A stretch of 64,000 nt of DNA. It comes from Carettochelys insculpta (Eukaryota > Chordata > Testudines > Carettochelyidae). Below, one piece after another: positions 1 through 11,944 of this stretch (positions are counted from its first letter, which is position 1; each line of letters opens with the position of its first letter). Where the stretch lies: positions 100,295,001-100,359,000 of the forward strand of contig NC_134141.1 of the NCBI RefSeq assembly GCF_033958435.1, given 5' to 3'. Made by a program: the position numbers and the translations under genes. The notes under the pieces are model-generated. The model made no database searches. It was not told the DNA's origin and saw only the letters and a list, made by a program, of their open reading frames with translations.

Positions 1-1640
1 GTTTTGTTGCTTCTCAATTTTCTCTTCCCCAGACAAACAAACTTACATGAGTTTAAATGTATTAAAATTCATTACAGGTGTCCAAGATTTTAACATGTTG
101 CAATATCAAAAAAGAGTGGTATTCACAGGGAAGATAGTGAGCTGATTTGACTGTAATTCAATAATATGGCCTACAGGGCCAGTCTAATGGCTCAATGCAC
201 TAGCTAAGTGTTGTGTTTGATGTCAGCGGTCAATATTTCTATCTCAGGTCAACTATTTTGGTAAATTAGTCAATTTCCCACAGACTGTTGCTGGCATGAC
301 ATCTGGGTAGTGGAAGAACAGTGACAAGAAGAAATAACATATGCTATGAACGTAAGTCGATCTGAATGACAAAAATTGAGGTAGGGTAATTTTTCAGTCA
401 CAGAAGACCTTTTGACGGGGACTATGTTAGACAGTATCCTGATTCATCTTCATTTCTCTTTGGCCTTAAGTATTTCATTGTTGTTGAATAAGAGGTGTTA
501 GTAGTCATTATGATATTTTCTACTATGGCAAAGTCTCAAGGTTGTCCAAATGGCTTGCCAAAGTGATTATTACTTTCACACCCCAAAGCTAACCATTCGA
601 AAACAAGAGGAGGCAATGAAATATAGATTTGTCTGGATATGACATTAGTTGCTGCATATAAATCATGTGTTCTGATCTACTAGCGTTTAGGGCCTTTTCT
701 GAGCCTAATTGTGGTTTAAAAAATTATCAGTATGGTAAACGAGAGAAACCTTAGAACAATCTTCACTAGCCTGAAAATGTCTGTGAGAAACAAAGTTGCC
801 CACAAGAATAGGTCCCTTCAAGACAAAAGTTTAAATTAAAAACCGAAGACACAGAAAAAAATTGCATCTCTGTGTGACTCCGCTCCTAGTTTAGTAAATA
901 TTTTTGAGAGATTGTTTGCTTGATGAAGAAATACTCCTACATGGTAAGAGGTAGGACCACCACATTCAGTATGCAGCTTCCTGTTATCATGTCAAACAAT
1001 GGGAAGATTTGGTTGTGCTAGGAAAATAGGATGCGCTTGCAATGGGATTGCCTCTCATAAAACCAAACAGAAAAGAGAAAGAATTACCTAGGCCTGAAGA
1101 CAGGAGGGAGCAAAGGAGGCAGGTGCTCCAGGACCAGTCTATTATAAGGAGCTCAGGGTTTTGGCCACCATCACTGCTGCTGCTATATGCCGTGAAGCTG
1201 CTGCAGTAGAATATTTAATAATCCTTGATACTAACATATTTAGGTTGAGATTACGTCATGATCTGCCCTAAATAAAAGGGTGGTGTGTGGCTGCATTGCT
1301 GCCTGAACAGATTGGGACAGCATTTGTCACTCAGTTGAAATTTCTTTAGAAGTAATAAAAAAAATCAACAGCACAGCATGTGAGTGAATATACATGACAA
1401 ATGGTGCTGATAAATGTGTCATAATGATGTTAATTTGTTTCTGTTTTTCTCATATCATAACAAATGAGAGACAGAAGACCTGTGATCTAATATTAAAAAT
1501 CATAGTAATTCACTGGATGGTAGGGCTTCTGAGTTTTATAGCCAACTTTGTCGGTGCTTTATTGTGTGGCCTTGGGTGTATCACTTATTCTATTTGCACC
1601 TGAGTTTGTCCATATATAAGACAGGTATGACTCCATCCAA
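1..1640. other. AT-rich unique sequence, no feature recognised
   Basis: No repeat family, RNA gene or exon-like frame was recognised. The small open frame at 1394-1603 is hydrophobic and Cys-rich, but it has no homology I can name and is probably chance. Confidence 0.4.
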
Positions 1641-2400
1641 GTATTTTATACACAGGTGTGAAGAAAGTTGGTAGACAGGTCAATGAAGATCAGGCTGGCT
1701 TTCAAGGTGAGATATCTTGGACTGACCAAGTAGCAACTCTCAGCGTGATCATAGAACAGTTGCTTGAGCAGAACTGCCCCCTGTACATAACCTTCATAGA
1801 CATAGTCCAGCAACAACACCATTATACTGGGAGGGGTTGACCTGGAAGATGTGAAACAGTTCACCTACTTGGGGTGTATTATGGGCAGAGGCGGCATTAA
1901 CAAACAATACTGTGAAAATAAAACTGTGGATCTGCAACACAAACGCAAAGAGTGTGCTCTTGTCGGGATGCAAGACCTGGCATACTAAAAAATCTTCAAG
2001 TCAGAAGCTATAGATATTCATAAACAGATGCCTGAGGTACATCCTTCACATCAAATGGGAAAACGTTGTCACAAATGAGGAGCTTTGGAACCGAGCAGGA
2101 CAAGAACCACTTGATGTTCAAATCAAGAGAAGAAAGTGGGGATGACTAGGCCACACTCTCAGAAAATCATCATCCAGCTTAGTTCATGTAGCGCTCAAAT
2201 GGAACCCACAAGGAAAACACAAAAGAGGAAGACCTTGGACAACATGGAGATCAACTGAGATTGAAGGACAACAACTGGGATACTCCTGGAGTCAGCTAGA
2301 AGTTTTGTCCCAAAGAAAGAATGAAATGAAGGAGACTTATAGGTGACCTATGCACCACTTGGAGCACAAGGGTTTAAACAGTAAGTGGTAGTGGTAGAAG
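1640..2400 (+). mobile_element. RTE-type non-LTR retrotransposon fragment (internally deleted)
   Basis: The frame at 1658-1840 contains DQAGF and TDQVATLSVIIEQLLEQN followed by YITFIDI. These resemble the region just before the first catalytic Asp of RTE-clade reverse transcriptases. The sequence then jumps at about 1835 to a C-terminal part (VKQFTYLGC near 1850, a W-GHTLRK motif near 2145, and the KRGRPWTTW motif near 2225). The RT palm with its Asp-Asp motif is therefore missing. The 3' end runs into short GGTAGTGGTAG repeats at 2383-2400, as expected of RTE elements that end in simple repeats. Stops and shifts show that it is inactive. The family call rests on motif recall, not on a search. 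Confidence 0.7.
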
Positions 2401-3033
2401 AAAGTTTCTGTTAATGTTGGCAGAGTGTTTACAAAAATGATGCTGTTAGCAGCGCACAATATCAAATCATTAAATCCATCCCTCAGCTAAAGAAGGATTG
2501 TTCACTAACATACAAAATCATCAAAATCTTTTTAGTGAAGTACTTAAAGGCCCAAAGCCTCTTTCTGCTAGGCACTGTATAAACATAATTGCAACCAGAA
2601 AAATTTGTCATAATTGGTGGCATGGGCATCCTGACTCTATTATGAGACCCCACTTTTAGTGACTTACAATTTTCATAAACATTAGCCACTGAGGGGGATG
2701 AAATTTTCCACATTGGGTGCTTCCCTCAGGCTAATTGCTTGGGAAGGTTTCAGCCCAAGAAGTTCATCCATTTGAGAATGAGATTAAGGTTAAATACATT
2801 ATTTTACCTATGCTAAGAACATTCTTACAAGCATGTTAAAAGCACTCCTACTCAGTACTTCGTCCCATGGGCTTGAAATTTGGCAGTAAGATCATCCTTG
2901 TGTCAGGGGTGTACTTTTTGCTATCCCTATGAAAAATCAGGCAACTTTGGCCAAGTTTTGAGACTGTAGTTCATACATAGAAGCTCAGTAAATGTTTGTT
3001 TGAGCCTTTGGAGACTTTAGCTTCCATACATTA
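2401..3033. other. Mostly unique sequence, possible diverged repeat near 2850-2970
   Basis: The stretch around 2860-2970 (GGGCTTGAAATTTGGCAGTA and following) has the look of a dispersed repeat, but I cannot assign it. A similar-sounding stretch occurs near 60600-60670. Nothing else is seen. Confidence 0.2.
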
Positions 3034-3472
3034 GCTGGGTCTACACTACAGAGTTCTGTCAACAGAAGAGGCCTTCTGTCAACAAAACTAGGGAGTATCC
3101 ACACTATAAATGCGTTCTGTCAAGAATCTGTTGACAGAACGCAGCAGTTTTCCCAGCAAAGTTCTGTCTTGACCGTATGAGGCATAGAGCCTCTGTCAAA
3201 GATTCTGTCAACAAAAAAATAGTGTAGACACTCCAAGGCGCTCTCTGTTGACAGAGAGGAATTCTATTTCACTGGGCTGCCCTGTTTGCAGAGCTTCCAG
3301 TTGGCTGTTCTTTTGACAGAGGGCTGGGCAGTCTGGCCACTCTCTGTTCATAGAGGGCGTTGACAGGAGGAGGCTGTAATAGGTGTGGATACGTTCTGTA
3401 GATAGAGGTTCTGTCGGGAAATATCTGTTGACAGAGACTTCTGTTGACAGAACTCTCTAGTGTAGACAAAGC
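3034..3472. mobile_element. Harbinger-type MITE, group A (GTCAACAGAAG family)
   Basis: The terminal inverted repeats match at about 30 of 33 bases: GCTGGGTCTACACTACAGAG at the left end and the reverse complement GCTTTGTCTACACTAGAGAG at the right. They are flanked by a 3-bp TTA direct repeat at 3031-3033 and 3473-3475. The interior is filled with CTGTTGACAG and CTGTCAACAG units and has no coding capacity. A TTA target duplication is typical of PIF/Harbinger. Related copies lie at 37336, 50443 and 60738. Confidence 0.85.
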
Positions 3473-3475
3473 TTA

Positions 3476-4611
3476 TCTGTAGCATGTGTGTTCCAGCCCA
3501 AGATTTCACAGGTGAATGGGACTTTCCTTGCAATTACTGTTCCTAGCTGCTGCAGGCCATGATGTGAAACTGACAGCAAAACTGACAGCAGGGAGATGCT
3601 TTCTCCCTTTTTGCCCCAGTGCTTTGTTTTACTGACAGAGCTCTCCCCTCCAGCAGCCCAGACTTCAGCCATGGTGTAGGAGGCAATATAAGCACAGCAG
3701 GGTGAGTGGGCATGAGCCAGGGAGATAGTGTGGATAAGCAGAGAGGGAGATAAGGGCAGGACCAATGATATTGATGGGTGGATAGGCCCAGATCGGGAAG
3801 AGAAGGAGGTGACTAAGAGAGATACAGGTGCTGTGGAGTCTAGGACTTTTAGGCACATTTTCCTCCACAACCTGTGTGTCTGTGTTCCTTTGTTTTCAGC
3901 AAATAACTTCAAAGCACATGTCTCACCCCATACCAGAGATAACATCTTACTATTGCCACTATCTCTTCGCTCAAGTCATTGAGGTCTGCCCCATCAATCT
4001 GAAAGTTTGAACCCTGGTGATGATCCAAATGGAGATTACTATAGTATCACAAAAGAAAGACAAATATTTAAATTGCAAAATTTAATTCCAAATTCCTACC
4101 TTAAAAGAACACTAAGATTCTCCAAGTCAAGTGCTCAGAACATAGGAAAAGCCAGGGTTAAGGCTCCTGTGTAAATCATTCTGCTTCCTTGTTCACATTC
4201 ACTATGATACAGTCTTCACACAATCACAAATTGTTTTTCCACCAGACCAATTGTTTAACCTTTATTGAGTTTTTGTGGGCATCATGGCAGTTATTATATA
4301 TCATTCATCGTGATGTAATTTACAAATCAGAGCAAAGCTGGCCATCAGGATTGTAACAGAAAAAGAAAAAATAAATAATGTGGTACTTTTATGCTCCAAC
4401 TGATTGCAGCAAATGAAATATCTCAGCAGCCGGCATACACATAAATGGACTTCTACATGTAAAAATAGACAATGTGTAACCTGAAGGAGAAATGAACATT
4501 AAAAAACCCTGACATTTAAGGCCTTTTCCTAACCACACTGAAGCCAATGAAAAATGTACATAGACTTCAATGGGCTTTGAATCAAAGCTTTTGTTCCTTT
4601 CATCTATGGAG
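3476..4611. other. Unique sequence with a 162-codon antisense frame of doubtful meaning
   Basis: The minus-strand frame at 3457-3945 is the longest here. It overlaps the MITE terminus, has low-complexity Ser/Leu content and shows no domain, so I take it as chance. No repeat was recognised in the rest. Confidence 0.3.
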
Positions 4612-4790
4612 TTCATGGTGCTTTACAAATACTAAGACTAGCACTCCTTTAAGTGAAAGAACCATAATTATTCCTATTTTACATAAGGGAAAATTGAGAT
4701 ATTGGAATTAAATAGTTTCCTCAAGGTCACAAAACAAATTAGTGACAGATGTTGAGCTACTGGTTGGTTTTAACCCACATTCTTTTTCTT
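4612..4790 (+). repeat. Ancient MIR-like CORE-SINE relic
   Basis: Order and wording follow the MIR core and 3' region: a GTGCTTTACAAATACT block, then ATTATTCCTATTTTACATAA, a GAAAATTGAGA block, and CCTCAAGGTCACAAAACAAA. Divergence is high, as expected of an element that predates amniote radiation. Confidence 0.6.
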
Positions 4791-5659
4791 CCAAAATGTC
4801 ATATTTCTTTTTAAATGCATTTTTGCTGTCCTCCCATAACTGCTTCTGTTGCTGACTTTGAAAGTCTGCCCTGTGTATTTTTTGTATCCTTCGAAGATAT
4901 TCCAACAACTTCCTTGCAGGCCTGATTCACCTTGACTTTAAATCATGCCCCTGAGTTCTTGTTATTGGCACGAACTCAAAAATTATTTAGCATCTGTTCT
5001 TATTTCCTTCAAAATTTTGCATTCTTCAATAAAGTCAGCTCAGTTCCCAAAGAAACCTGACTTTTTTTTCTACAATCTGTCTCTAAACAAGTTCACTGAG
5101 GCCTAAAGCCATTTTTAAAAGTTGTATTGAAATACTTAATAGCTGTAACAGATGGTCTGTTCAGTCAGTAAAGTGATTGATTTTTGTGTACCACATTTTT
5201 TTGTATTAATAAATCTAGTTTGTGAAAAGTAAGGCTGTAAATAGACATATAGTAAAACAAAATTAATGGATAATGAGAGCTAAAACATTTTAAAGTGAAA
5301 CAAACTTGTAGTTAACCTTAAAAATCAGCTTTCGTTCAATCCCATATTCCATTCCCAATGAATGATCAGATTCTGATAATAGTTATATCCTGAGAAATGT
5401 TTTGACTCATTGGGTCTGATTCACCACTGTGTTACTTCAGTCTTAGACAACTCTAACTCATTGGTTACACCATTATAAAGTTGGAGTAACACAATGAAGA
5501 ATGAAACTCAAACTTGGCAATTCACTTCTCTCCTCCATGTCAAGTAAGTAATACCTGAGAGTGGGAAAGGAAAATGAGGGTATTCAGAAGTCTGGGTGGA
5601 GTGAAAAGGGTAGTGGTGGGTGTTAGGATCTTATGCAATATTCACATCAACCTTACTCA
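4791..5659. other. AT-rich unique sequence
   Basis: No recognised repeat or gene. Confidence 0.3.
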
Positions 5660-5946
5660 GGCTACATCTATACTGATCATGGAAGATCGACCCTCTATGT
5701 TTGATCTTCTGGGGTGCCATTCCACGCATGCACGAAACAGCACATTACCAGGTCAATTTTGACCCCAGAGCTCCTCACAAGCCATGAGGATGAAGGAAGG
5801 TTGACAGGAGGAGTGCTCCTGTTGACATTTTGCCATGAAGACAGGGATGAAAGTTGACAGCTGAAAAGTCAATTTTAGGTATGCAACTGGTGTATCTAAA
5901 ATTGCGTTTCAGCCATCGACCTTCCAGGTGCATGTAGACATAGGCT
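5660..5946. mobile_element. Harbinger-type MITE, group B (GATCGACC family)
   Basis: It begins GGCTACATCTATACTGATCA and ends with the inverse pattern CATGTAGACATAGGC. The interior contains TTGATCTTCTGGGG, CTCCTCACAAGCCATGAGGA and GGTTGACAGGAGGAG blocks, which recur in the same order in the copy at 8106-8415. There is no coding capacity. No clean target duplication remains. Confidence 0.7.
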
Positions 5947-7169
5947 GAGATTCCAGTGGAATTATTTCAAATTTACTCTAGTGTGGCTAAGAAAATTTTA
6001 AAAAAACACGCAAACCAGATCAGTCTGTGTCTTGAGAATGTGATTCTGACTCACATCACAAAGATGTATACAATATATAGAGTGGAACTTCTAATCTGTA
6101 TAGAGAGAACAGATGTGGCGGATTGAACTATTTGAGTAACTGGAATAGTAGATGAAGAATAGTGATTTTTGAGTACAAATGGATAAAGAGGCAATTTTTT
6201 GGTAGTACCTTTTATATGACTAGAAGAGGTCTGTGGAAAGAGGAGATGGATTCAGGCTTGCCCATGCAAGGATGGTGAGGAGCTGGGGAGAAAGAGAGCC
6301 GTTGCCTCTGGATATGGCAACTCAAGTGGGCCTGAGGCTCCTGACTGGCGCTTTGGGCCCTTTATATCACCACTGAAGTCCCACGCTGTGCATTCTGGGC
6401 AGCTCGCAGAGCTGACTGGGCTGGGAGCAGGAGGGGCCTGCTCTGCATGTTTTGGGCAGCTTTGCAGGCTGTCTTCTCCAGCCCTACCCCTGCTGCCTGA
6501 GGTCCTGTCCCTTGTGGGTACGTGGAGCTGTCTGCCCCTGCATCTTGCCCAGAGGCCTAGCAAGTCTGTCAGTCCTGCTAAGTGGGTTTGACTTTGCATA
6601 CGAAATGCAAAAAGGAGTGGTGTTGGTATTGCTGAAGTAAGGGATAGATGAGCTGGGGAATGGTCTATTAATGTAAATGTAGGTCTAAGAGGATTTGTGA
6701 CTTATGAGAAGTTTTTAGGAAGCAGGATGGATAGAGGTAAAAAGTTTCTAATCTAAAAGTTCAAGTTTGGATGAGATATAAGAGCTGAAATAAGGTTGAT
6801 TGTGGAAACTTAGTTATTCATGTCTTTGCATAGCAACAGCTAGTTTTTTATTTCTGCAATGTTATTTATTTATTTTACAGAGTTTGTTTTGTTGGAAAAT
6901 TTCCTTAGCTTCTATAACAAGATATGACATCTCAATGTACATAGAGTTCACTTCCAACATCTTGTCTCATTATTTGTTCCATTTACATTCTAATTATACA
7001 TAATTGTTTCAAAGCTAAACACCCACCACTTACTTAATAATAGCAATTTTATAAACAATGCTAGTGGTAACGTATAATTTGTAAATACAGTGTAAAGCAC
7101 AATTCCAATTGTTCTAAAGAAAAACTACAGATGTAAACATGCATATGACAAACAAGGTACAGAAAATCC
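5947..7169. other. Unique sequence; GC-rich patch at 6240-6600
   Basis: A GC-rich patch at about 6240-6600 gives open frames on both strands, a by-product of few stop codons. It shows no codon periodicity or domain I can recognise. The rest is AT-rich and unremarkable. Confidence 0.3.
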
Positions 7170-7460
7170 AATGTGTCGGTTATTGGAGCAGGGCCACTGG
7201 CCCCATTGCTGCTGGCCCTGGCTGGGCAGCTGGCCCCTAGCCTCACTGTTGCCGGCCAAGCAGCCAGCCCCCAGCTCTGCTGTCACTGCCGCTGGCCAGG
7301 CAGCCTGGCTCTGGTTTGACTCCTGCTGCTGTCAGCTGGGCAGCCAGCCTCAAACCCCACTGCCACCACCATTGCTCTGCTGATACTGGCCATGTAGCTG
7401 GCCCACCCCAACCCCACAGCCACTGGCCCTGCTCTGCTGGCCCCAGCCAGGAGGCCACCG
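7170..7460. repeat. Degenerate GC-rich minisatellite
   Basis: Imperfect repeats of roughly 40-50 bp built around GGCCNNGGCTGGGCAGC and GGCCAAGCAGCCAGCCCC, each followed by a CCYCACTGYYGCC-like block. At least five units can be followed. The flanking TTTAATAGAGCATGCCATTT sequence resembles Tigger-like elements of turtles, so the array may be the interior of such an element. That link is from memory and weak. Confidence 0.5.
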
Positions 7461-8105
7461 AACAAGCAGATGCTGTTTAATAGAGCATGCCATTTACCCA
7501 AATGCCAGCTACCACAGCTGTTACTGTAGTTAATCATAACAGCATTTTTTAGTTTCCCTGCTATTGCAAGTGACCTGAGAATGCAGTTTGGTAGAACATT
7601 GTTGTTGTTTTTTTTAAATCAGTCTTGAAACAAGAAACTGAACTTTTTTTCCCTGTTTTTCCTTGCTGAGGTAATAAAAAGGCAATTCATTTGACTGGCA
7701 AAACAATTCAAATCAGTGCTCCATTTTGAACGGAAAGATCAGAAAAATTTGTTGAAAAATATCAAAAAAATTTTGGGAGGGTAGAGTTAAAGATTATTTG
7801 CCTAAATCAAGCTATATTCATAGATAATGTGTCCCCACTGTTCCCAAATGTGTTTTTCGGCCAATTTACTACATGTTGAAGAATTTTTGCCCAGTTCTAA
7901 CTGTAATCTGGACAACATATTACAACCGTTTATCTTGAGTAAACAGGAGGAACACAATCACATTCTTCAGGAAAAGGACCTGTCAGACATTTCTGGCTTA
8001 CTTATTTTCAAAGTTAAAGTGGTGAAATATTTTAATACTCTTTATCTCTAGGATCTGAAATCCTGTCTTTCAGTGTCTCTCTTTTTTATAGGTCTGGATC
8101 ACTCT
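7461..8105. other. Unique or diverged repeat sequence
   Basis: The first 100 bp may continue a Tigger-like element. Nothing else was recognised. Confidence 0.25.
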
Positions 8106-8415
8106 TTGGATTTATTTACACTACCACAGAAGATCAACCCAATCAGGGTCGACCTTCCAGGGTTTGATTTTGTGTGTCTAGTCTGGATGCATGAAATTGA
8201 GCTCTCAAGGATCACAGTTGACCCTGTACTCCTCATAAGATGCAAGGAGTAAGGGAGGTTGAAGGGAGGAACTCTCCCATTGACCTTCCCTGGAATAGAC
8301 AGTTAAGTTAGCTTAAGTTAGTGAGTGCAGATACATTGATTTTAGCTATGCAATTGACATAGGTAGAATTGTGTATCTGCAGTCAACTCTCTTGGTCTAG
8401 TATAGACATAGGCTT
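8106..8415. mobile_element. Harbinger-type MITE, group B, diverged copy
   Basis: The left end is GGATTTATTTACACTACCAC and the right end reads GTCTAGTATAGACATAGGCT. The interior blocks CTCCTCATAAGATGCAAGGA and GGTTGAAGGGAGGAAC match the 5660-5946 copy in order. It is more decayed than that copy. Confidence 0.6.
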
Positions 8416-10942
8416 TGACTCGTACGTACACACTCACTCCCTTGTTTTTTTATGTGCTGGAGGTTATACCTGTGCTAGTATAAATCCCTTCATCTATATG
8501 ACATGTCAGCCATATGTTCTGATGCACTGGATTTAGGGTCTTATTCTTCATGTTAACCCCAGTAGGTTCTGTCAGAGTTGAGGGTTGCTTGGCCTTTCAT
8601 AGTAGGCTGTTGGTATTTTGCAGAATTGGACTTTACATCTGTAGTTGCTCTGCTAGGATGTGCAGAGCTGCTTTGGAACAGGGGTGTTCAAAGGAGAATT
8701 CATTTACAAGAGGCTCTCATGAAAAAGAGAGCTTGAAAAAATGTCATTTTAAAAGGGGTTAAAAAGAATGTTCAGTATTATTTAAAAAGGTATCTGAGCA
8801 AATTTGGCCCATGGCTGCTAAAAGCAGAGTCTTACAGGTATCATTAGAATTTAATATTTTCAAGTTACATTAAGCTACAGAAGTAGCAAGGTCAACAGTA
8901 TGATTAATGAAGAACATTAGTTATGCAAATTTCTGGTTTGCTAATTTTTGTAACAATCCTAGAATTTGCAGTTTTCCAGTCGCTAAGTGTAGGGCCACTT
9001 TGGCAATGAACATCCTTAAGCATTTTATGTTTCTAACTTTTGTCAGCATCCCACAACCTGATGCAGCATCAAAGAATTCCTTGTTGGAATATGAGCTAAT
9101 CAGGTTTGTTAGAGATCCCTTTCATGTGCCATCATCATTATTCAAAGGGCTATAGCGTAGTACACTTTTGTAAGTAAAGAAAGGATCAAAATAAAAAGAT
9201 GACAGAAATCGTCTCTAGCAGAGTTCTTAGGATGGATCCAAACAAAGTACAATTTTTATCTTCCATGACAAATCATGTGTCAAGGTGAATTTGTTTATTG
9301 CCTGTATTTAACGAGCATCTCAACTGGATGACAATGGAATGAAGCACACAAGGCATTACAGTTTATTAATGTGGAAATAAAGATCTTTCAGTCTTTTTGT
9401 CCACAATCTTCCAGTTCACTTCAGCTCTTGAAAATGAAGAATTTCTTTCTGAATTCCTTTAAGAACACGTTACCCTTTTTACAATCACAGAGACTTTATC
9501 TTATTTATACACACTTTGGTGTCAGGTGAAGCAACGTCTGGCCTCTTCTTTCATAAGTATAATACTTTGATTCCTCTACGCGAATGTGAAAGTCCAGGAT
9601 TACAGAACTGACTAGTTTATAACTTGATCTCTCATATAATATTGTTGACTTGAGATGGTGATATTTTTGTGCTTTAACATGGTTAAAAACGACTGTTCAG
9701 ACTTGACACTTGTTGTTTTACACAAGGTTGACTATTATTGGATCCACAACTAAGTCATGCATGCTCCATTCTTGATCAAACATGGAAAGTGGGCAGAAAT
9801 GAATGAAAACAGGAATTTGAGCATCCTCCAACCAATCCACAGTACAGCACAGGCTGTGTAGGTAGCAGAGGTAGGGGATACACGGAGAGGTGGATTTCCA
9901 GCCCTACAGTCCAGCTAAGAGGAGAAACCTAAATATACAAACAATACATCTCTTCACATAAAGCAAGATCGTTGTGTTGTTTTGCAGAGGCAGAACTAGA
10001 AACAAGATCTCTTCACCGAAACTCCTATTATTCTTTGCCCCTGCTCTCTGCCCTCCAATTACTGATACTCTTACGTATGATATACCATCAAGTAGAGCTC
10101 TTTCCCTGAGAAACAGAGTACAAATATCTTGGACTCACAATTGGACTCACAATCACATGAGTGGGATCAAGTGAAACAAATACAATATTTCCCAAATCTT
10201 TTTCCTGCTGGATATGGATAAAAATCAAATGTAATAGTGAACAACAGCTTTAGAATTCAGATTGAACAAAAACGCCACATTCTGCTCCACCATAAAAGTT
10301 TAGTCATTAATTTGAGTAAACTATTGTCAGTTTATGAATGCAGATCAGACCCAAAGAAAGGCAGTTTATATACGTGCTTGAGGATTGAGTTGCACACAAT
10401 GTTCCTTCCTTCTCCATCCATATGCAGATTTTTTCTGCTCATGGGCAGAATAATTTTAGGTGTACCAAGGCATGTATGATTGTGCACCACTAGTGGAAAA
10501 TAAAAAAACCTAGTGGCGAGCATTTTGCTAATCAGCTGTGTGGCATTTGTATCGCCACTGCATTATTGGATGGGATTGGAGCAGGAACATGTCAGGACAC
10601 TGGAATAAATTTGTATGTGCTCTCACTTTCACCAGTTTTACACAGGGATAAACACTACTGAATTCAATAGCATCAACTCTTGAATTGCACCAAGCATATG
10701 AACTTTCAGAGGCTTAACACCAAACCATCCCTGAATGTTGAGTTTTTTCTCTCAGCGGATGCCAATGTAAGTTAAATCTACAACTCAGCTGTCCCCACTC
10801 CCTCCCTATTACATTTCTCCACACCAGACTTCACTTACTGCCTCTTGGTCTTCCAACTCCAAACACTGCATCCAATTACTTATTGATATCACTTGCAACC
10901 CTCTGCTTCCTTTGGTTTGTTTCCCACAATAGTCTGGATCAC
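8416..10942. other. AT-rich unique sequence
   Basis: Short open frames only (for example 8907-9155 and 10237-10479), with no recognisable domain, splice-bounded exon or repeat family. Confidence 0.35.
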
Positions 10943-11490
10943 TTACTAGAGTTACAGAGTCTCAGAGGGGTCACCATATTAGTCTGCAGCTTCACAAATA
11001 ACAAGTTGTCTTGTGGCACCTTAGAGACTAATAAATGTATTAGGTTATGAGCTTCCATGTGTAACCCACTTCTTGATTTACTCATGAAAGCTCATGACCT
11101 CCAGTAAACTTTCATATCCAGCATTCTATCATCTGGAACTCTCAAATAACTGCCTTTTTAACCATAAGTACATTTTAGTTACACTTTCCATAAGTACAGT
11201 ATAGTGAAAGTAAATAAAAAATACAGCAAATACAGTATAAGTTTACAGTGTACAATACTACTCTTGTTGGTGAATAAAGTACTCTGCATGCATTTTTGTT
11301 TGTTTCTTAACAGCTAGTCTTGTTTTCCTTTAGTGTTATGCATTGCAAGGTATACCACTCTATTATCCAGAATATTTGAATATCCAGCAACCTCTCAATC
11401 CCGGGGCAGCTGGATATGAAAGTTTACTGTAATACATTTGTTAGCCTCTAAGATGCCACAGGACTACTTCTTATTTATGATTACTAGAGT
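10943..11490. mobile_element. Fold-back element with 10-bp target duplication, interrupted by a Tigger-like insert
   Basis: TTACTAGAGT occurs directly at 10943-10952 and 11481-11490. Between them the outer arms pair with each other: CTTGTGGCACCTTAGAGACT plus downstream sequence on the left pairs with TTAGCCTCTAAGATGCCACA on the right. The shared arm includes an AATACATTTGTTAG/CTAATAAATGTATTAG region. The right arm is split by an independent insertion at 11102-11429. Related copies lie at 24451-24620 and 58891-59061. I cannot place the family; 9-10 bp duplications fit either a MULE-like DNA transposon or a retroposon. Confidence 0.7.
11102..11429. mobile_element. pogo/Tigger-like MITE nested in the fold-back element
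   Basis: A perfect 21-bp inverted repeat begins CAGTAAACTTTCATATCCAG at 11102 and closes at 11429. The flanking dinucleotides are TC and TA, consistent with a TA duplication with one mutation. Removing the insert rejoins the arm of the host repeat. The interior is AT-rich and noncoding (GTACAGTATAGTGAAAGTAA). The CAGT terminus and TA target point to the pogo branch of Tc1/mariner. Confidence 0.8.
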
Positions 11491-11543
11491 AAGTTAGCAA
11501 GCAGTCACATCCTCCCATCCTCAATCATGAAAAGGAACACTTT

Positions 11544-11941
11544 GGCTGGGTCTACACTTGCCCCCAGCTTTGAAGGGGGTGTGTTAATTAGGGCGATGGG
11601 AGATTACTAATGAAGTGCTGCAGTGAATACACAGCACTTCATTAGGATAATTCTCCCCCACGGCAACTTTGAAGTGTCAAACTTCAAAGTGCCAGCATGA
11701 AGCCAGCATTTACTCCTGAAAATTTTAGGGAGCAAAAGCACTTTGAAGTAGCATGGGCACTTGGAAGAGCCTGTGGCTACACAGCATGCTGGCACTTCAA
11801 AGTTTGACACTTCGAAGCTGCCATGGGGGGAAATTAGCCTAATGAAGTGATGTGTATTCACCACAGCACTTCATTAGAAATCTCCCACCACCCTGACTAA
11901 CATGCCCCCTTCGAAGTTGGGGGGCAAGTATAGATAAGCCC
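11544..11941. mobile_element. Harbinger-type palindromic MITE, group C
   Basis: The left end GGCTGGGTCTACACTTGCCC mirrors the right end GGGGCAAGTATAGATAAGCC. The whole element folds on itself, with AATGAAGTGCTGCAGTG paired within a hairpin and TTTGAAGTGTCAAACTTCAA arms repeated in inverse order. TTT flanks both sides as an apparent target duplication. Minor strand bias only and no coding capacity. Confidence 0.8.
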
Positions 11942-11944
11942 TTT

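Noticed and set aside
1394..1603. Small membrane-protein-like frame
   Set aside because: Hydrophobic composition is common in AT-rich DNA (Phe/Ile/Leu codons). There is no homology, promoter or splice context.
3457..3945. 162-codon minus-strand frame
   Set aside because: It is Ser/Leu-rich and low in information, overlaps a MITE end, has no domain and no codon-level signal, and competes with overlapping frames on both strands.
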